From JAWWPG01 sp963820035 (GTDB lineage: Bacteria; Actinomycetota; Actinomycetes; Propionibacteriales; Nocardioidaceae): 64,000 bases of DNA. The stretch covers positions 372,001-436,000 of the forward strand of contig CAWFYK010000002.1 in the NCBI GenBank assembly GCA_963820035.1, in the 5' to 3' direction. Both the position numbers and the translations under genes were made by a program. This document shows positions 17,917-26,662 of this stretch, in pieces (position 1 is the stretch's first letter; the number at the start of each line of letters is the position of its first letter). The notes below the pieces were generated by a model that was not told where the DNA came from, did not search any database, and saw nothing but the letters and a program-made list of their open reading frames with translations.

Positions 17917-20916
17917 GTGCAATTCGCTACTCAGCTCGTGGGTCGATCCGAGGAGCTGGAGCATGTGTCCCGCATCTTCGGCGGTTGTGCCTCGGAGCGT
18001 CTAGCCCTGGTGATTGGTGACGCGGGCGTCGGGAAGTCGCGGCTGGTCTGGGAATTACCGCCGCGAGTGAGGCGGCGGGGGTCACGGTTATCACTGGCGC
18101 GTGTCTGCCTCTGACGGAGTCGCTGCCGCTGCTCCCGATCACCGAGGCGCTTCGAGGTCTCTCCCGCCGAGGTGGCGGTCGAGTGTTCTCCGAGTCGATG
18201 GCGAGGGCACCAGGCTACGTCGGCCTGGAGATCGCCGGACTGCTTCCGGAGCTGGAGTCTGGCGTCGATGAGGAGGAGCGGCTGCGGGCGAGGGTTGGCA
18301 GCGCGAGCGGAGGTTCGCGGCTGTACGTGAGTTGCTCAGCCTCGGTCGCACGCCGTTCGCCGCTGGCTTTGGTTGTCGAGGACCTGCATTGGGCGGACCG
18401 GACGACTCTGGACCTGCTGACCTACCTCGTCGACGGCGGACGCGGAAGTGGCCTTCGCGATCGCGGTGACCTGTCGTTCCGATGACCTCGATCGATCGCG
18501 GGCTGCGCGTGCCTGGACTCGATGCGATGACGTGCCGTGCCGGGGGTCACCGAGCTGCGGTTGAAACCGCTGAGCAGGGCGGAGTCGGCCGAGCTCGTGA
18601 CGTCGCTGACCGGCGACAGCGGACGGTTTCGCAGAGCCTGGACGCGCTCTACGGGCGTGCCGAAGGCAACCCGTTCTTCATCGAGCAGCTCGTCGCGGCC
18701 GAGCTCTCGGCGGACCCGCCGTCCGTCGGGGACCGGGCGGCGATTCCCCTGAGTCTGGCCGCCATGCTCACCGAGCGGACCCACCGGACCAGCGACATCG
18801 GCAAGACGGGTGCTGGCCGCTCTGGCCGTCGCTGGCCGCCCGGTGCCCGAGTCCGTGCTTTGTACGGTGTGCTCGATCGGTGCCGAGGCATTGGGCAGCG
18901 CTCTGGAGGAGCTGTCGGCGGCGGCGCTGGTCTGCAGTGACCGTCGCGGCTGGTATCGGCCACGGCACGCACTGCTGGCCGAGGCCGTCACCGACGACCT
19001 GGCAGCCGGGTCGCCGCCGCAAACTCCATGCCCGGTTTGCCGAGGCTCTCGCGGATCAGAACGACGCGTCGCTGTCGGCCGAGATCGCCGCGCACTGGTC
19101 GGGCGCCGCAGCGCGCGGACCAGGAACTCGTCTGGGCCGTCCGCGCCGCACAGTTCGCCGAAGGCGTGTACGCGTTCGACGAGGCAGCGCCAGTGGCGTC
19201 GAGCCATCCGGCTGTGCGAGTCCGGCCGAGTCGATCCCACGGTGATGCGGCCTGCCCAGTTGTACATCGAGGCGATCGAAGCAGTCAGGCGATCGGTGAC
19301 TTCGCGGGGGCCGGGCGCCTGACCGAGGCAGCCGCTGACCGGTTCCGGGCGGACGGCGATCCGTGTGACCTCGGTGTGCTGTTCAGCGCTGCGTCGATCT
19401 ACCGCCTTGGCGAGCTCGCTGGACGCGGCTCTGGACGCGGGGCATGAGGCCGTGCGCATCTTTTCGCTGTCCTGCCTCCAGCTCGGACAAGGCTGCTGCG
19501 CTGAGCCGCTGCGGAGTCTTGGTGCTGGAACACACTTCACGCCGTCGACGAGGCCGCGGCACTGCTGACTGAGGCACTTGCGGTCGCCCGTCAATGTGAT
19601 GCGCTCAAGCCCATGGTGGGAAGTCTCCTGCACCTCTCCGTCCTGGCGATGGACTCGGGCGACGCATGTCGCGGACGGCAGATGCTCGAGGAAGCTGCAC
19701 AACTGGCGCAGAACAGCACCGACGGTCAGCTGGTGTTGTGGGTGGCGGTGCATCAGACCGACTACGACCTGAGAGCCGGACCGCTTGGCGAAACCATCGC
19801 CGCCGGGGAGTTGCTTTGAGGCGGGTCCAGTCCCTCGGCCGAGGCGCCGCGTTCGACGCGATGGTGCTCGCCTTCAACATCTGCGAAGCGTTGATCGGCA
19901 TCGGCCAGCCCACCCGCGCTGCCGCCATTATCGACGAGTTCACCAAGCGGGCCCCCTCACGCGACGACTGGCCCGCGCACCTGATGCGTGCCGAGGTCGA
20001 GGCCGCAGCCGGAGACCTCGACGGCGCCTGGGAACGCGTCTGCCAGGTGCGGGCGATCGTCGGACGATTCCGGATCAGAGGAACAGACGCGGATGCAGAT
20101 CATCGAGGTCGAGCAACGCGTGACCGAGGTGGCTCTATGGCGTCGCAGGCCCGAGGACGTCGCCGACATCGTGGACACGATCGCGTCGATCGCCCCGTTC
20201 CTCGACGACGGGACAGGTCGGCAGACCGGCCGTCTGTTCGGGGGCGCCATGCGTGTCCTGGCGGACCGCGCCGAACAGGCGCGGCGGAGGCGTCGGCAGG
20301 ATGGGCTCACCACGGCGTGGAGGGCGGCGCGCGGCTGGTCGACCCTCCTTGCCGCCCTGCCGGGCGACCCCCACGGCAGCTCACCCGGACGTCGTCACGG
20401 CCGATGCTGAGTCCGCGACCTGGACTGCCGAACTGGCCCGCCTTCGACGCCGAAGACACGCCCCAGCACTGGGCGGTCGCGTCGAAGGCGTGGGCAAGCG
20501 ATCGGCCGGCCGCATCGCCAGGCGTACTGCCTCTGGCGCTGGGCGGAGACAGTCTGCTCGCAGCCGGTCGATCGTCCGAAGCACCCGACGTCCTCCGTCG
20601 CGCTGCCGACGCGGCGGCCGAGATGGTCCCGCTCCTCGACCCGTATCACCGACCTTGCGGGGCGGGCACGGATCTCTCTGGAGGAAGGTGCTGCAGCCCC
20701 TGCCGCCCACTGCGCGGCCCTACGGCCTGACGGTTCGCGAGATGTCGGTGCTCTCTCTGCTTGGCCCATGGCAGCACGAACCGCGAGATCGCGGCGACCC
20801 TGTTCATCAGCGAGAAGACCGTATCCGTACACGTCTCCAACATCCTTCGCAAGCTCGACGTCACCAGCCGGGTCCAGGCGGCCATGCGGGCCGACCCGCG
20901 AGGACCTCGTTCCTGA
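17917..20916 (+). pseudogene. Decayed large LuxR-family (LAL-type) ATPase regulator
   Basis: Read across frames, this 3-kb stretch is a STAND-ATPase regulator. It opens at GTG 17917 with LVGRSEELEHVSRIF, then the P-loop IGDAGVGKSRLVWEL, the Walker B region ALVVEDLHWADRTTLDLL (about 18364), GNPFFIEQLV (about 18665), a TPR-like middle, and a C-terminal LuxR helix-turn-helix (LTVREMSVLSLL, then NREIAATLFISEKTVSVHVS at about 20780). The parts lie in all three forward frames with repeated switches, for example near 18058, 18345, 18435, 18630, 18800, 19020 and 20760. No product of normal length is possible. Neighbouring genes are intact, so sequencing error is unlikely to explain all lesions. Confidence 0.85.
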
Positions 20917-21052
20917 GCCGTTAGCTCCCTGACGACGGCCCGACCGGTCCTCGAATTAGGGAGTTCTCTGGATGCCGCCACCCGCCCTTAGTCTCAGGCT
21001 CCTTGAGACGACGACCCCGCAGCCCCGTGGGTGCGCGACCGAAGGGAGCAAC

Positions 21053-21424
21053 ATGAGCACGACACAGACAACCGGCAGCGATCTGCACATGACCAAGGAG
21101 TGCCCGGAGTACACCGGTCAGGCTGGCTCCTTCTGCACCATCACCTCATCGAACATCGACGCCATCCCGGCGGGATCGAAGGTGGTATACCACTCGGCCG
21201 CCGGCGAGAAGACGATCGAGAGTGACCTCACCATCACGTTCGGTGACGAAGAGCTTGTGTCCGGCCACGTTGTCTTCAACTTTGAGAGCAACACGGGGAC
21301 CCTCACCCTCACCGGCGACTCCGGCGAGCTCACTGGCTTCAACGCCGAGATCGACGTGACTTCCGTCGGCGATGTGGCGCACTGGGACGGCACCTACAGC
21401 CTCACGGTACCCGTGACGACGTGA
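21053..21424 (+). CDS. Small beta-rich protein of unknown function
   Basis: The 123-residue product has no signal peptide or membrane segment. It is rich in Thr, Ser, Asp and Gly with alternating hydrophobic residues (VVYHSAAGEKTIESDLTI, LTLTGDSGELTGFNAEIDV), the pattern of a beta-barrel such as the allene-oxide-cyclase-like fold; that fold guess is tentative. Two Cys occur in the N-terminal third. ATG 21053 is preceded by AAGGGAG, which decides the start. It follows the decayed regulator, which may once have controlled it. Confidence 0.65.
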   Translation: MSTTQTTGSDLHMTKECPEYTGQAGSFCTITSSNIDAIPAGSKVVYHSAAGEKTIESDLTITFGDEELVSGHVVFNFESNTGTLTLTGDSGELTGFNAEIDVTSVGDVAHWDGTYSLTVPVTT

Positions 21425-21484
21425 CGACCGGGTCATCTGGGGATGCCTCGTGTAACCAGCGCCGATCGGTGTCATGCTGCTGAG

Positions 21485-22228
21485 ATGGCCAATTCCAGTG
21501 GGTACGCCGACGTCAACGGGCTCCACATGTACTACGAGGTGCACGGCGAGGGCACCCCGTTGATCCAACTTCACGGCGGAACGTGCACGAATGACCAACT
21601 GGAGGTCGCGTTCTTCGCCGAGACCTTTCAAGTGATTGCACCGGAGCAGATGGGTCACGGTCGAACCGGGGACGACCCTAGCCGCCCGTTCCACTACCAC
21701 GACATGGCCGAGGACACGGTCGCGCTGTTGCGTCATTTGGAGATCGAAAGAGCGTTGTTCCTCGGGTTCAGTGATGGGGGCATCATCGGACTCGACATGG
21801 CGATCCATCACCCGGAGCTGGTGTCAAGACTCGTCGTTACTGGCGCAAACTACAACAAAGATGCGTACTCGGCAGGAGGCTGGGAATTCATTATGACCGC
21901 CGACCCTGACGACTGGCCGCAGCAGGAGCACGATGAGTACACCCGACTCTCCCCTGACGGACCGAGCCATTGGCCTGTCGTTCTCGAGCGGCTACGTCGC
22001 ATGTGGCTCCTGGAGCCCAACCTCACCCCCGACCAGCTGGGACGCATCACGTCGCCGACCCTCGTGGTCGCAGGCGACCGAGACATGATCCAGATCGAAC
22101 ACACTGCCGCGCTCTTCAGGGCCATCCCGAAAGCGCAGCTATGCGTCGTACCCGGCACCGGACATGGGGCACTGCCGCTGGAGACCATAAAGGCCTTTCT
22201 GCGCGCTGAGGAGGTAATTGCGGACTGA
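21485..22228 (+). CDS. Alpha/beta-fold hydrolase
   Basis: The 247-residue protein has the full alpha/beta-hydrolase layout. The oxyanion segment is QLHGGTC, the nucleophile elbow GFSDGG (Ser, about residue 99), the acid VAGDRDMI and the base His GTGHGALP. The N-terminus YADVNGLHMYYEVHGEGTP is typical of haloperoxidase/esterase-like members. ATG 21485 is preferred over an upstream start at 21443 because homology-like sequence begins there. The substrate is unknown. It is intact inside the island. Confidence 0.85.
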   Translation: MANSSGYADVNGLHMYYEVHGEGTPLIQLHGGTCTNDQLEVAFFAETFQVIAPEQMGHGRTGDDPSRPFHYHDMAEDTVALLRHLEIERALFLGFSDGGIIGLDMAIHHPELVSRLVVTGANYNKDAYSAGGWEFIMTADPDDWPQQEHDEYTRLSPDGPSHWPVVLERLRRMWLLEPNLTPDQLGRITSPTLVVAGDRDMIQIEHTAALFRAIPKAQLCVVPGTGHGALPLETIKAFLRAEEVIAD

Positions 22229-22490
22229 CAAGGTGCTCAGTCGCTGAACATCTGAGACATAGGCGGCGCACGACACTACTTAGGCTGCGGCGCAGCCGTT
22301 CTGTCAGCGCGGCACGGTCAAGGGCCGAAGAGCCGCTCACCTCGCGATGGGCGTCCAGGAGCGGCGGCGTCGGTTGCTCTCCCACTTACCTGTTGGCGAG
22401 GCGAGACCATCACCACCGGCTGGGGCCGCCCTTGGCGGTGACGGACAGCCACAGCGCGAGGCTTGTACCGGGACTGTCACCCAATCCGAT
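22229..22490. other. Short non-coding gap between converging genes
   Basis: The gap between the hydrolase (+) and the RelE-type toxin (-) shows no supported gene, repeat or strong hairpin. Confidence 0.5.
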
Positions 22491-22754
22491 TCAGTGGTAG
22501 GCGTCGCTGCGGTGGGAGACCTGTAGGACCACGACGGTGGATTCGGCGTCATCGATTTCGTAGATGATCCGGTACTGTCCACGCCGGGCGCTCCATTTGC
22601 CATCGAGCGGCGGGCGCAGCCGTTTCCCAACCCTGTGCGGATTCTCCAAGAGGGCGCCGTTGACGAACTCGAAGGCGGCTGCAGCAACGGCCTCGGGGAG
22701 GGTCTCTGTCAGCGCACGCCCGGCACTTCGGGCCATCTTAATCCGGTAGGTCAC
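22491..22754 (-). CDS. RelE/ParE-superfamily toxin
   Basis: The 87-residue product is a RelE-type mRNA interferase candidate. The family pattern is visible in MARSAGRALTETLPE, PHRVGKRLRPPLDGKWSARR, YRIIYEIDDAESTVVVLQV and the C-terminal HRSDAYH, with the basic residues and terminal Tyr-His used for RNA cleavage in RelE. It overlaps the upstream antitoxin by 4 bases (ATGA), the normal antitoxin-first order. RelE cuts mRNA on the ribosome; that activity is inferred. Confidence 0.88.
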   Translation of the reverse strand: MTYRIKMARSAGRALTETLPEAVAAAAFEFVNGALLENPHRVGKRLRPPLDGKWSARRGQYRIIYEIDDAESTVVVLQVSHRSDAYH

Positions 22755-23032
22755 GAGGTGCGTCGTCGACGGGCCATCAGGTCCCGCAGCCCCTCAGCAT
22801 CAACGGTCTCGCCGAGAGCCACCTCGCGCTCTGCCTGCGCGAGGTCTCGCATGGTCTTCTCGTCTTGGAGGATGGCGAGGGTCTCCTCGAGCGACTCGAG
22901 GTCATCAACCGCAACGACGACCACCGATGGTTCGCCGTTCTTGGTGACCGTGACCCGCTCGTGCGTGTCGTGAACGCTGTCCACGACGGCGCTGAAGTGC
23001 GTCTTCACCGACGCCAGCGATTGAGTGCTCAT
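22751..23032 (-). CDS. Phd/YefM-family antitoxin
   Basis: The 93-residue antitoxin begins MSTQSLASVKTHFSAVVDSV, a YefM/Phd-type N-terminal DNA-binding domain, with VTVTKNGEPSVVVVAVDDLESLEET following. The acidic C-terminus would wrap the toxin. ATG 23032 is chosen over upstream codons because the family N-terminus starts there. TTGACTAGAATACTGG immediately upstream resembles a -35/-10 pair very close to the start, so the transcript may be leaderless and autoregulated. Confidence 0.87.
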   Translation of the reverse strand: MSTQSLASVKTHFSAVVDSVHDTHERVTVTKNGEPSVVVVAVDDLESLEETLAILQDEKTMRDLAQAEREVALGETVDAEGLRDLMARRRRTS

Positions 23033-23407
23033 GACCAGTATTCTAGTCAACGCTAGGGTTGGGGGCAACCGGCTCTACACAGCGCCTCTCATCGTGGCGC
23101 AGCATGCACGGCGTCCCGGTTCACGGGTCAACCTTCATCGACGCTGCGCTTGACGTCGGAGGTCGCCACGACGCCAGCCAACCATTCGACGATCAGCTGG
23201 GCAGCGGCTGGAACATCGCTCCCAAGGTGTGAACGCAAGCGACCTCCACTTGACCGGTGCCGCACTTATTCCCCATTTATTGCGTCAAGAACTCTCCTCA
23301 GCAGGCACGATCCAGCAATCAGCCGCACAAGTTGACGAAGGCGTCTGCGCAGGTCACCGCGCGCGTTGGCAAACCAGCGCACACTCGCGGACCGAGGGGC
23401 GCCGCGA
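23033..23407. other. Right arm of island 1, no gene seen
   Basis: No supported reading frame lies here. ACTTATTCCCCATTTATTG (about 23265) resembles the AT-richer segment near 17183 after tRNA-Pro. The 40 bases just before the att copy are similar to those before the third copy at 31241, suggesting a conserved element end. Confidence 0.5.
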
Positions 23408-23444
23408 CAAGGGGTCGCAGGTTCAAATCCTGTCAGCCCGACCG
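23408..23444 (+). other. Second copy of tRNA-Pro 3' end (att site)
   Basis: A 37-base stretch is identical to 17079-17115, covering the end of the anticodon stem, variable region, T arm and acceptor end. Flanking bases do not continue the tRNA, so this is not a gene. It marks the far junction of the element inserted at tRNA-Pro. The following 80 bases resemble those after the third copy (31273 on). Confidence 0.93.
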
Positions 23445-23585
23445 CAAAATCGCCTCTGGCCAGGCATAACGCCGAGTCAGCATGGTCCTTGGATTTGAAG
23501 TGGATCGCGGAAATGGACGTTTATTAGTCGGAAACGCCTGGGCAACGATGTCGAGGCATGGAGCAACTCGCTCGACCCTTCGAGA

Positions 23586-23607
23586 TGATATCGTTGAGTT
23601 GATATCG
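23586..23607. promoter_or_regulatory. Paired TGATATCG sites upstream of vapB
   Basis: TGATATCG occurs at 23586-23593 and 23600-23607, 14 bp apart, each with the palindrome GATATC. They sit directly upstream of the GGAGG ribosome site and GTG 23620, so they are a likely operator for VapBC autorepression. Confidence 0.6.
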
Positions 23608-23619
23608 GAGGTGGTAGCC

Positions 23620-23847
23620 GTGGAACAGATCCTGATCCGCAACCTTCCCGCAGGCACGAAGGCAGCACTCAAGGCGCGCGCCGAGCAGCATCGCCATTCC
23701 GTGGAAGCGGAGGCACGCGAGATCCTGACCGAAGCCCTCGATCGCGAGCCCATGACCCTCGTCGACCTGCTCAGCACCGATGAAGGCGGCGACATCGAGT
23801 TCGAGCCCGAACGCCTGGGCCTGACCGCCCGCACCCCGGATCTGTGA
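23620..23847 (+). CDS. vapB: VapB/FitA-type antitoxin
   Basis: The 75-residue product starts MEQILIRNLPAGTKAALKAR, a ribbon-helix-helix DNA-binding domain of the FitA/VapB type, with RHSVEAEAREILTEAL as the second helix. The C-terminal tail (EFEPERLGLTARTPDL) is the toxin-binding part. GTG 23620 with GGAGG eight bases upstream decides the start; the longer frame from 23482 has no support. It overlaps vapC by 4 bases. Confidence 0.88.
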   Translation: MEQILIRNLPAGTKAALKARAEQHRHSVEAEAREILTEALDREPMTLVDLLSTDEGGDIEFEPERLGLTARTPDL

Positions 23848-24281
23848 CCCGGCCGGCGCAGTACGTGCTCGACACCAACGTGGTCTCTGCACTTCGAGTC
23901 CGAGGACGGAGCCAGCAGGTCGAGTCGTGGGCGGCATCAGTTCCTGTTGCCGATCAGTTCGTGACCGCCACGACCATCGCCGAACTCGAACGAGGCGTGG
24001 TCGCCAAGGAACGATCCGATCCGGCTCAAGGCGAAGTCCTGCGGCGGTGGTTCGACGAACGAGTCCTGCCGGCGTTCGCCGGTCGAGTCCTGCCGTTCGA
24101 TCTGCCAGCGGCACGGGTCCTGGCAACCTACCGGGTTCCCGAGCACGCCCCACTCGACGATGCACTCATCGCCGCCGTGGCCCAAGCCGCTGGTATGACC
24201 GTCGCGACCCGGAACATCCGACACTTCGAACCCCTCGGCGTCGCCTGCCTCAACCCCTGGGATCCTCACCCCAGCTTCTGA
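23844..24281 (+). CDS. vapC: VapC/FitB-type PIN-domain toxin
   Basis: The 145-residue PIN ribonuclease has the acidic metal-binding residues in order: Asp in YVLDTNVVSALR, Glu in TIAELERGV, and Asp in LDDALIAAVAQ, with TRNIRHFEPLGV as the final block. VapC toxins cleave specific tRNA or rRNA sites. Start GTG 23844 overlaps vapB (GTGA). A small internal repeat (CGAGTCCTGCCG) occurs near 24060 and 24085. Confidence 0.92.
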   Translation: MTRPAQYVLDTNVVSALRVRGRSQQVESWAASVPVADQFVTATTIAELERGVVAKERSDPAQGEVLRRWFDERVLPAFAGRVLPFDLPAARVLATYRVPEHAPLDDALIAAVAQAAGMTVATRNIRHFEPLGVACLNPWDPHPSF

Positions 24282-24326
24282 AGGCTTTGGCCGACTCCGG
24301 TTCGGGGGATCGAACGCCGTGCTGCC

Positions 24327-25118
24327 TCAGATCCACTGCCAGTGGCGACGATGGGCGTCGATGGCCCAGATGCTGATCCGGTCGACATCGGCTGTCCGGG
24401 GTAGTGGCGAGCGGCGCTCGTCGAGCAGCGACCGTACGGACGCCTCCAAGCGCGATATCTCGGCCGAGACCTCGTCACGGGCCACCTCACCTCGCTTGAC
24501 CGCGAGCACCCTCGCCCGTTCGCGGTCCGGCATGGGAAGACTGAGGTTGCCGGTGCTGGCGATTTCGAACCCCTGGTAGGCCAGTCGCAGCGCGTGGCTG
24601 CCGTACTTGACGTCCCACCCGAACTGCTCGATCAGTTCCGGCCGGTTGGGAACGTTGCGCTTGGATTGCCCGAGCATCCGTTGATGCTGGGATCGCATGT
24701 AGCCGAGGAACCGCTCGACAGAGAGCTGCGACAGAAAGGCTGCGCGAAGCGCCCGCAGCTCCTCACCCAGCGGCGTCACGACGACCAGGGACGCCTTGGG
24801 TGCGTAGAGCGGAAGCATGACGGTGGGGTTTCCCACGATCGCCAGCCGCAGGTACTTCCTCAACGAGTAAAGGACCAGATCGGTGTCCCCGGGCCCGCTC
24901 CGGACCCCTTCCGGCTGCGTGCGCCAGATGTAGTCATCACGTTGCCGTTCCACTCCCAGCACCCACTCGGGCGGCTCGATGTAGACGCCCATCTCGTCGT
25001 GGTCGTCGGTGCCCTCGATGGCGATGCCATGCACGCCGCTCCCGACGACTGAACGCAGGATCTCATTGGGGAGCGCCACACCGGAGTCTCCGTACTCCAC
25101 ATTGACCTGCGCGGACAT
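24327..25118 (-). CDS. Predicted nucleotidyltransferase (COG3541-like)
   Basis: The 263-residue protein has the polymerase-beta nucleotidyltransferase motif near the N-terminus: GSGVHG, then GTDDHDEMGVYI, with closely spaced acidic residues for metal binding. Later segments (VLYSLRKYLRLAIVGNPTVM, GYMRSQHQRML, KYGSHALRLAYQG) fit the COG3541 family found in phages and mobile elements. ATG 25118 gives MSAQVNVEYGDSG; the longer frame to 25376 crosses a tRNA fragment and is not coding. The function of the family is not settled. It converges on vapC. Confidence 0.75.
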   Translation of the reverse strand: MSAQVNVEYGDSGVALPNEILRSVVGSGVHGIAIEGTDDHDEMGVYIEPPEWVLGVERQRDDYIWRTQPEGVRSGPGDTDLVLYSLRKYLRLAIVGNPTVMLPLYAPKASLVVVTPLGEELRALRAAFLSQLSVERFLGYMRSQHQRMLGQSKRNVPNRPELIEQFGWDVKYGSHALRLAYQGFEIASTGNLSLPMPDRERARVLAVKRGEVARDEVSAEISRLEASVRSLLDERRSPLPRTADVDRISIWAIDAHRRHWQWI

Positions 25119-25186
25119 GCTAGGCACGGTAGCCCCGCGCACCGCGGGGAGAAAGCGATTTGGCTCAGCCAGACCAGTCCGGCATC

Positions 25187-25234
25187 TGGTGGTAGGGCGG
25201 GCGGGCTTCGAACCCGCGACCCAAGGATTATGAG
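25187..25234 (-). other. 3' fragment of a tRNA-Met(CAT)-like gene (att remnant)
   Basis: On the minus strand the sequence runs from the anticodon loop (CTCATAA) through the 3' stem, variable loop, T arm (GCGGG-TTCGAAG-CCCGC) to an encoded CCA. The 5' half is missing: the bases before the loop cannot form the anticodon stem. Such anticodon-to-3'-end fragments are classic attachment sites left by tyrosine integrases. It is independent of the tRNA-Pro sites. Confidence 0.8.
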
Positions 25235-25333
25235 GACTGGACCTCCAAACCCTCGTGCGGACAGCGTTTCGCCGCCAGAGCCGGCGACCTTCGGTGGCCG
25301 AAGCCTTCGCTGTTCGAGGCGCGATGCGGCTTG

Positions 25334-25360
25334 CGTATGGTATCAGAGTGATACCATACG
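25334..25360. promoter_or_regulatory. Perfect 12-bp inverted repeat operator before the RHH-doc operon
   Basis: Arms CGTATGGTATCA and TGATACCATACG are separated by GAG. The palindrome ends three bases before ATG 25364, leaving no space for a Shine-Dalgarno element, so the transcript is probably leaderless with the promoter under the operator. Confidence 0.85.
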
Positions 25361-25363
25361 TGC

Positions 25364-25570
25364 ATGGCGTTGACATTGCGTACGGACGAGGAGTTAGACC
25401 GGGCTCTTGCCTCGTTGGCCGAGTTTGAGGGTGCCTCGCGGCAGGAGGTCATCCGCCGCGCGGTCCTGGATCGGTACGAGAGGAGCGGGCACGCCGCACG
25501 AGTCGAAGAGAGTGCCTCGCGTCTGATCGAGAAGTGGGGCGACGTGCTCGATCGACTGGGCACTGTGTGA
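25364..25570 (+). CDS. Ribbon-helix-helix antitoxin paired with Doc
   Basis: The 68-residue protein is a CopG/Arc-type RHH: LTLRTDEELDRALASLAEFE forms the strand and first helix, and ASRQEVIRRAVLDRYER the second. The C-terminal 20 residues probably contact the toxin. A perfect palindrome lies immediately upstream. The stop overlaps doc by 4 bases (GTGA). Doc is classically paired with Phd, so an RHH partner is a less familiar arrangement. Confidence 0.85.
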   Translation: MALTLRTDEELDRALASLAEFEGASRQEVIRRAVLDRYERSGHAARVEESASRLIEKWGDVLDRLGTV

Positions 25571-25941
25571 GTGACGTCGAGTACCTGGATCTGGAAGATG
25601 CGCTTCGGCTGGTGCGCGCCTTGGGCGCCGGACCCGTACGTGACGTGGGTCTGCTGGACTCGGCGATGGCGAGAGCACGGTCAAGCGCGTTCGGAGAGGA
25701 TGCCTACGCGACCTTGGCGCTCAAGGCGGCGGCGCTGTTGCATTCGCTCGCCCGAAACCATCCGCTCGTCGATGGGAACAAGCGGCTGGCCTGGCTGGCG
25801 ACCGTCGTGTTCCTCGACTTGAATGGTCAGCAGCCTGATCTCACCGATGTCGCCGCCTTCGAGCTCGTCATGGAGGTCTCTCAGGGACTGCTCGACGTAG
25901 CCGAGATTGCCGGCAGGCTCGACCTGCGCGGAGGTCGATAG
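25567..25941 (+). CDS. doc: Doc-family (Fic-fold) toxin
   Basis: The 124-residue protein has the Doc version of the Fic motif, HPLVDGNKRLAWLA (about residues 63-76). The preceding helices (YATLALKAAALLHSLARN) and the length match Doc of phage P1, which phosphorylates EF-Tu and stops translation. GTG 25567 gives MSDVEYLDLEDALRLVRAL. The GTG overlaps the antitoxin stop by 4 bases. The motif is intact, so the toxin may be functional. Confidence 0.92.
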   Translation: MSDVEYLDLEDALRLVRALGAGPVRDVGLLDSAMARARSSAFGEDAYATLALKAAALLHSLARNHPLVDGNKRLAWLATVVFLDLNGQQPDLTDVAAFELVMEVSQGLLDVAEIAGRLDLRGGR

Positions 25942-26132
25942 CCCGTCATTGGTCGGGCACACCCACGGATGCGGGAAGGCTGCGCGACATGCGCGACGCG
26001 CTGCCCTTCACGAGGCCATGACCGTGGTCGTGCTCCCCAGTCTGGATTTCGGCGAGCCGGGGCGCGGGTCGCGGTTGGAGGGAACCTCGGGTAACCCATC
26101 TGTAGCTGCCCCGTCGTTTCCGCCACGAGTCT

Positions 26133-26432
26133 TCAACTCGCGGCGGGGCGGGCCCGTTGGGCGATGAACTGCTCTAGGTCGGCGACGGATACGACGGCAT
26201 CTCCCTGCGATTCGTCGAGTCGATCAATGATCCATTGCCGCATCAGGGTTGTGCCGGGGATTCCGGCCTCGGCCGCGCGCTGCCGTACCCGGTCAAGCAG
26301 CGGCTTGGGAAGCCGGATCGACGTCGACACCAAGATCTCGCCGGCCACCCGGTCGTCCCCGACCGCCCTCTCGAGGTCCGCGCTCACGTCGGTGTTGTCG
26401 TAGTGGTCGCGTAGATCATCCAGTCGGCTCAA
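26133..26432 (-). CDS. Ribbon-helix-helix protein, antitoxin-like
   Basis: The roughly 100-residue product has an RHH-type core (VSTSIRLPKPLLDRVRQRA, then IPGTTLMRQWIIDRLDES), similar to BrnA/CopG-like antitoxins. TTG 26432 (MSRLDDL) is preferred because GGGAG lies eight bases upstream; TTG 26459 is an alternative. No intact toxin lies next to it. Upstream sequence contains only a short broken frame, so it appears to be orphaned. Confidence 0.7.
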   Translation of the reverse strand: MSRLDDLRDHYDNTDVSADLERAVGDDRVAGEILVSTSIRLPKPLLDRVRQRAAEAGIPGTTLMRQWIIDRLDESQGDAVVSVADLEQFIAQRARPAAS

Positions 26433-26554
26433 TGGTTTGGCTCCCTTCGCGCGGAACAAGCGCTTCTCGCTTCCTTCATGTCTCGATCGGTGACGATGAG
26501 ATCTCGACCGTCAGCGCGCCTTCGGCGACCCGACCGGCGAGCGCCGGTCAGAGC

Positions 26555-26571
26555 GTACCACGCTGTGGTAC
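26555..26571. promoter_or_regulatory. Perfect inverted repeat GTACCAC-gct-GTGGTAC
   Basis: This 7-3-7 palindrome lies between the minus-strand RHH gene and the plus-strand gene at 26663. It could be the operator of either, most simply an autorepression site of the RHH protein. Confidence 0.6.
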
Positions 26572-26662
26572 AGAGCGCTGCGTACGGGGCGCCCGGAGAT
26601 GCGCCCTACGCCAAACCCGGCCGCGCATCGCGCGGACGGCCTGAGCGTTTAGCCTTGTGTGT

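Noticed and set aside
23408..23444. Second intact tRNA-Pro gene
   Set aside because: Only the 3' half of the tRNA is present; the acceptor 5' strand and D arm are absent.
25130..25235. Short protein frame containing GFEPATQGL
   Set aside because: The sequence is the reverse of a tRNA T arm; GFEPAT-type peptides are a common artefact of tRNA 3' ends.
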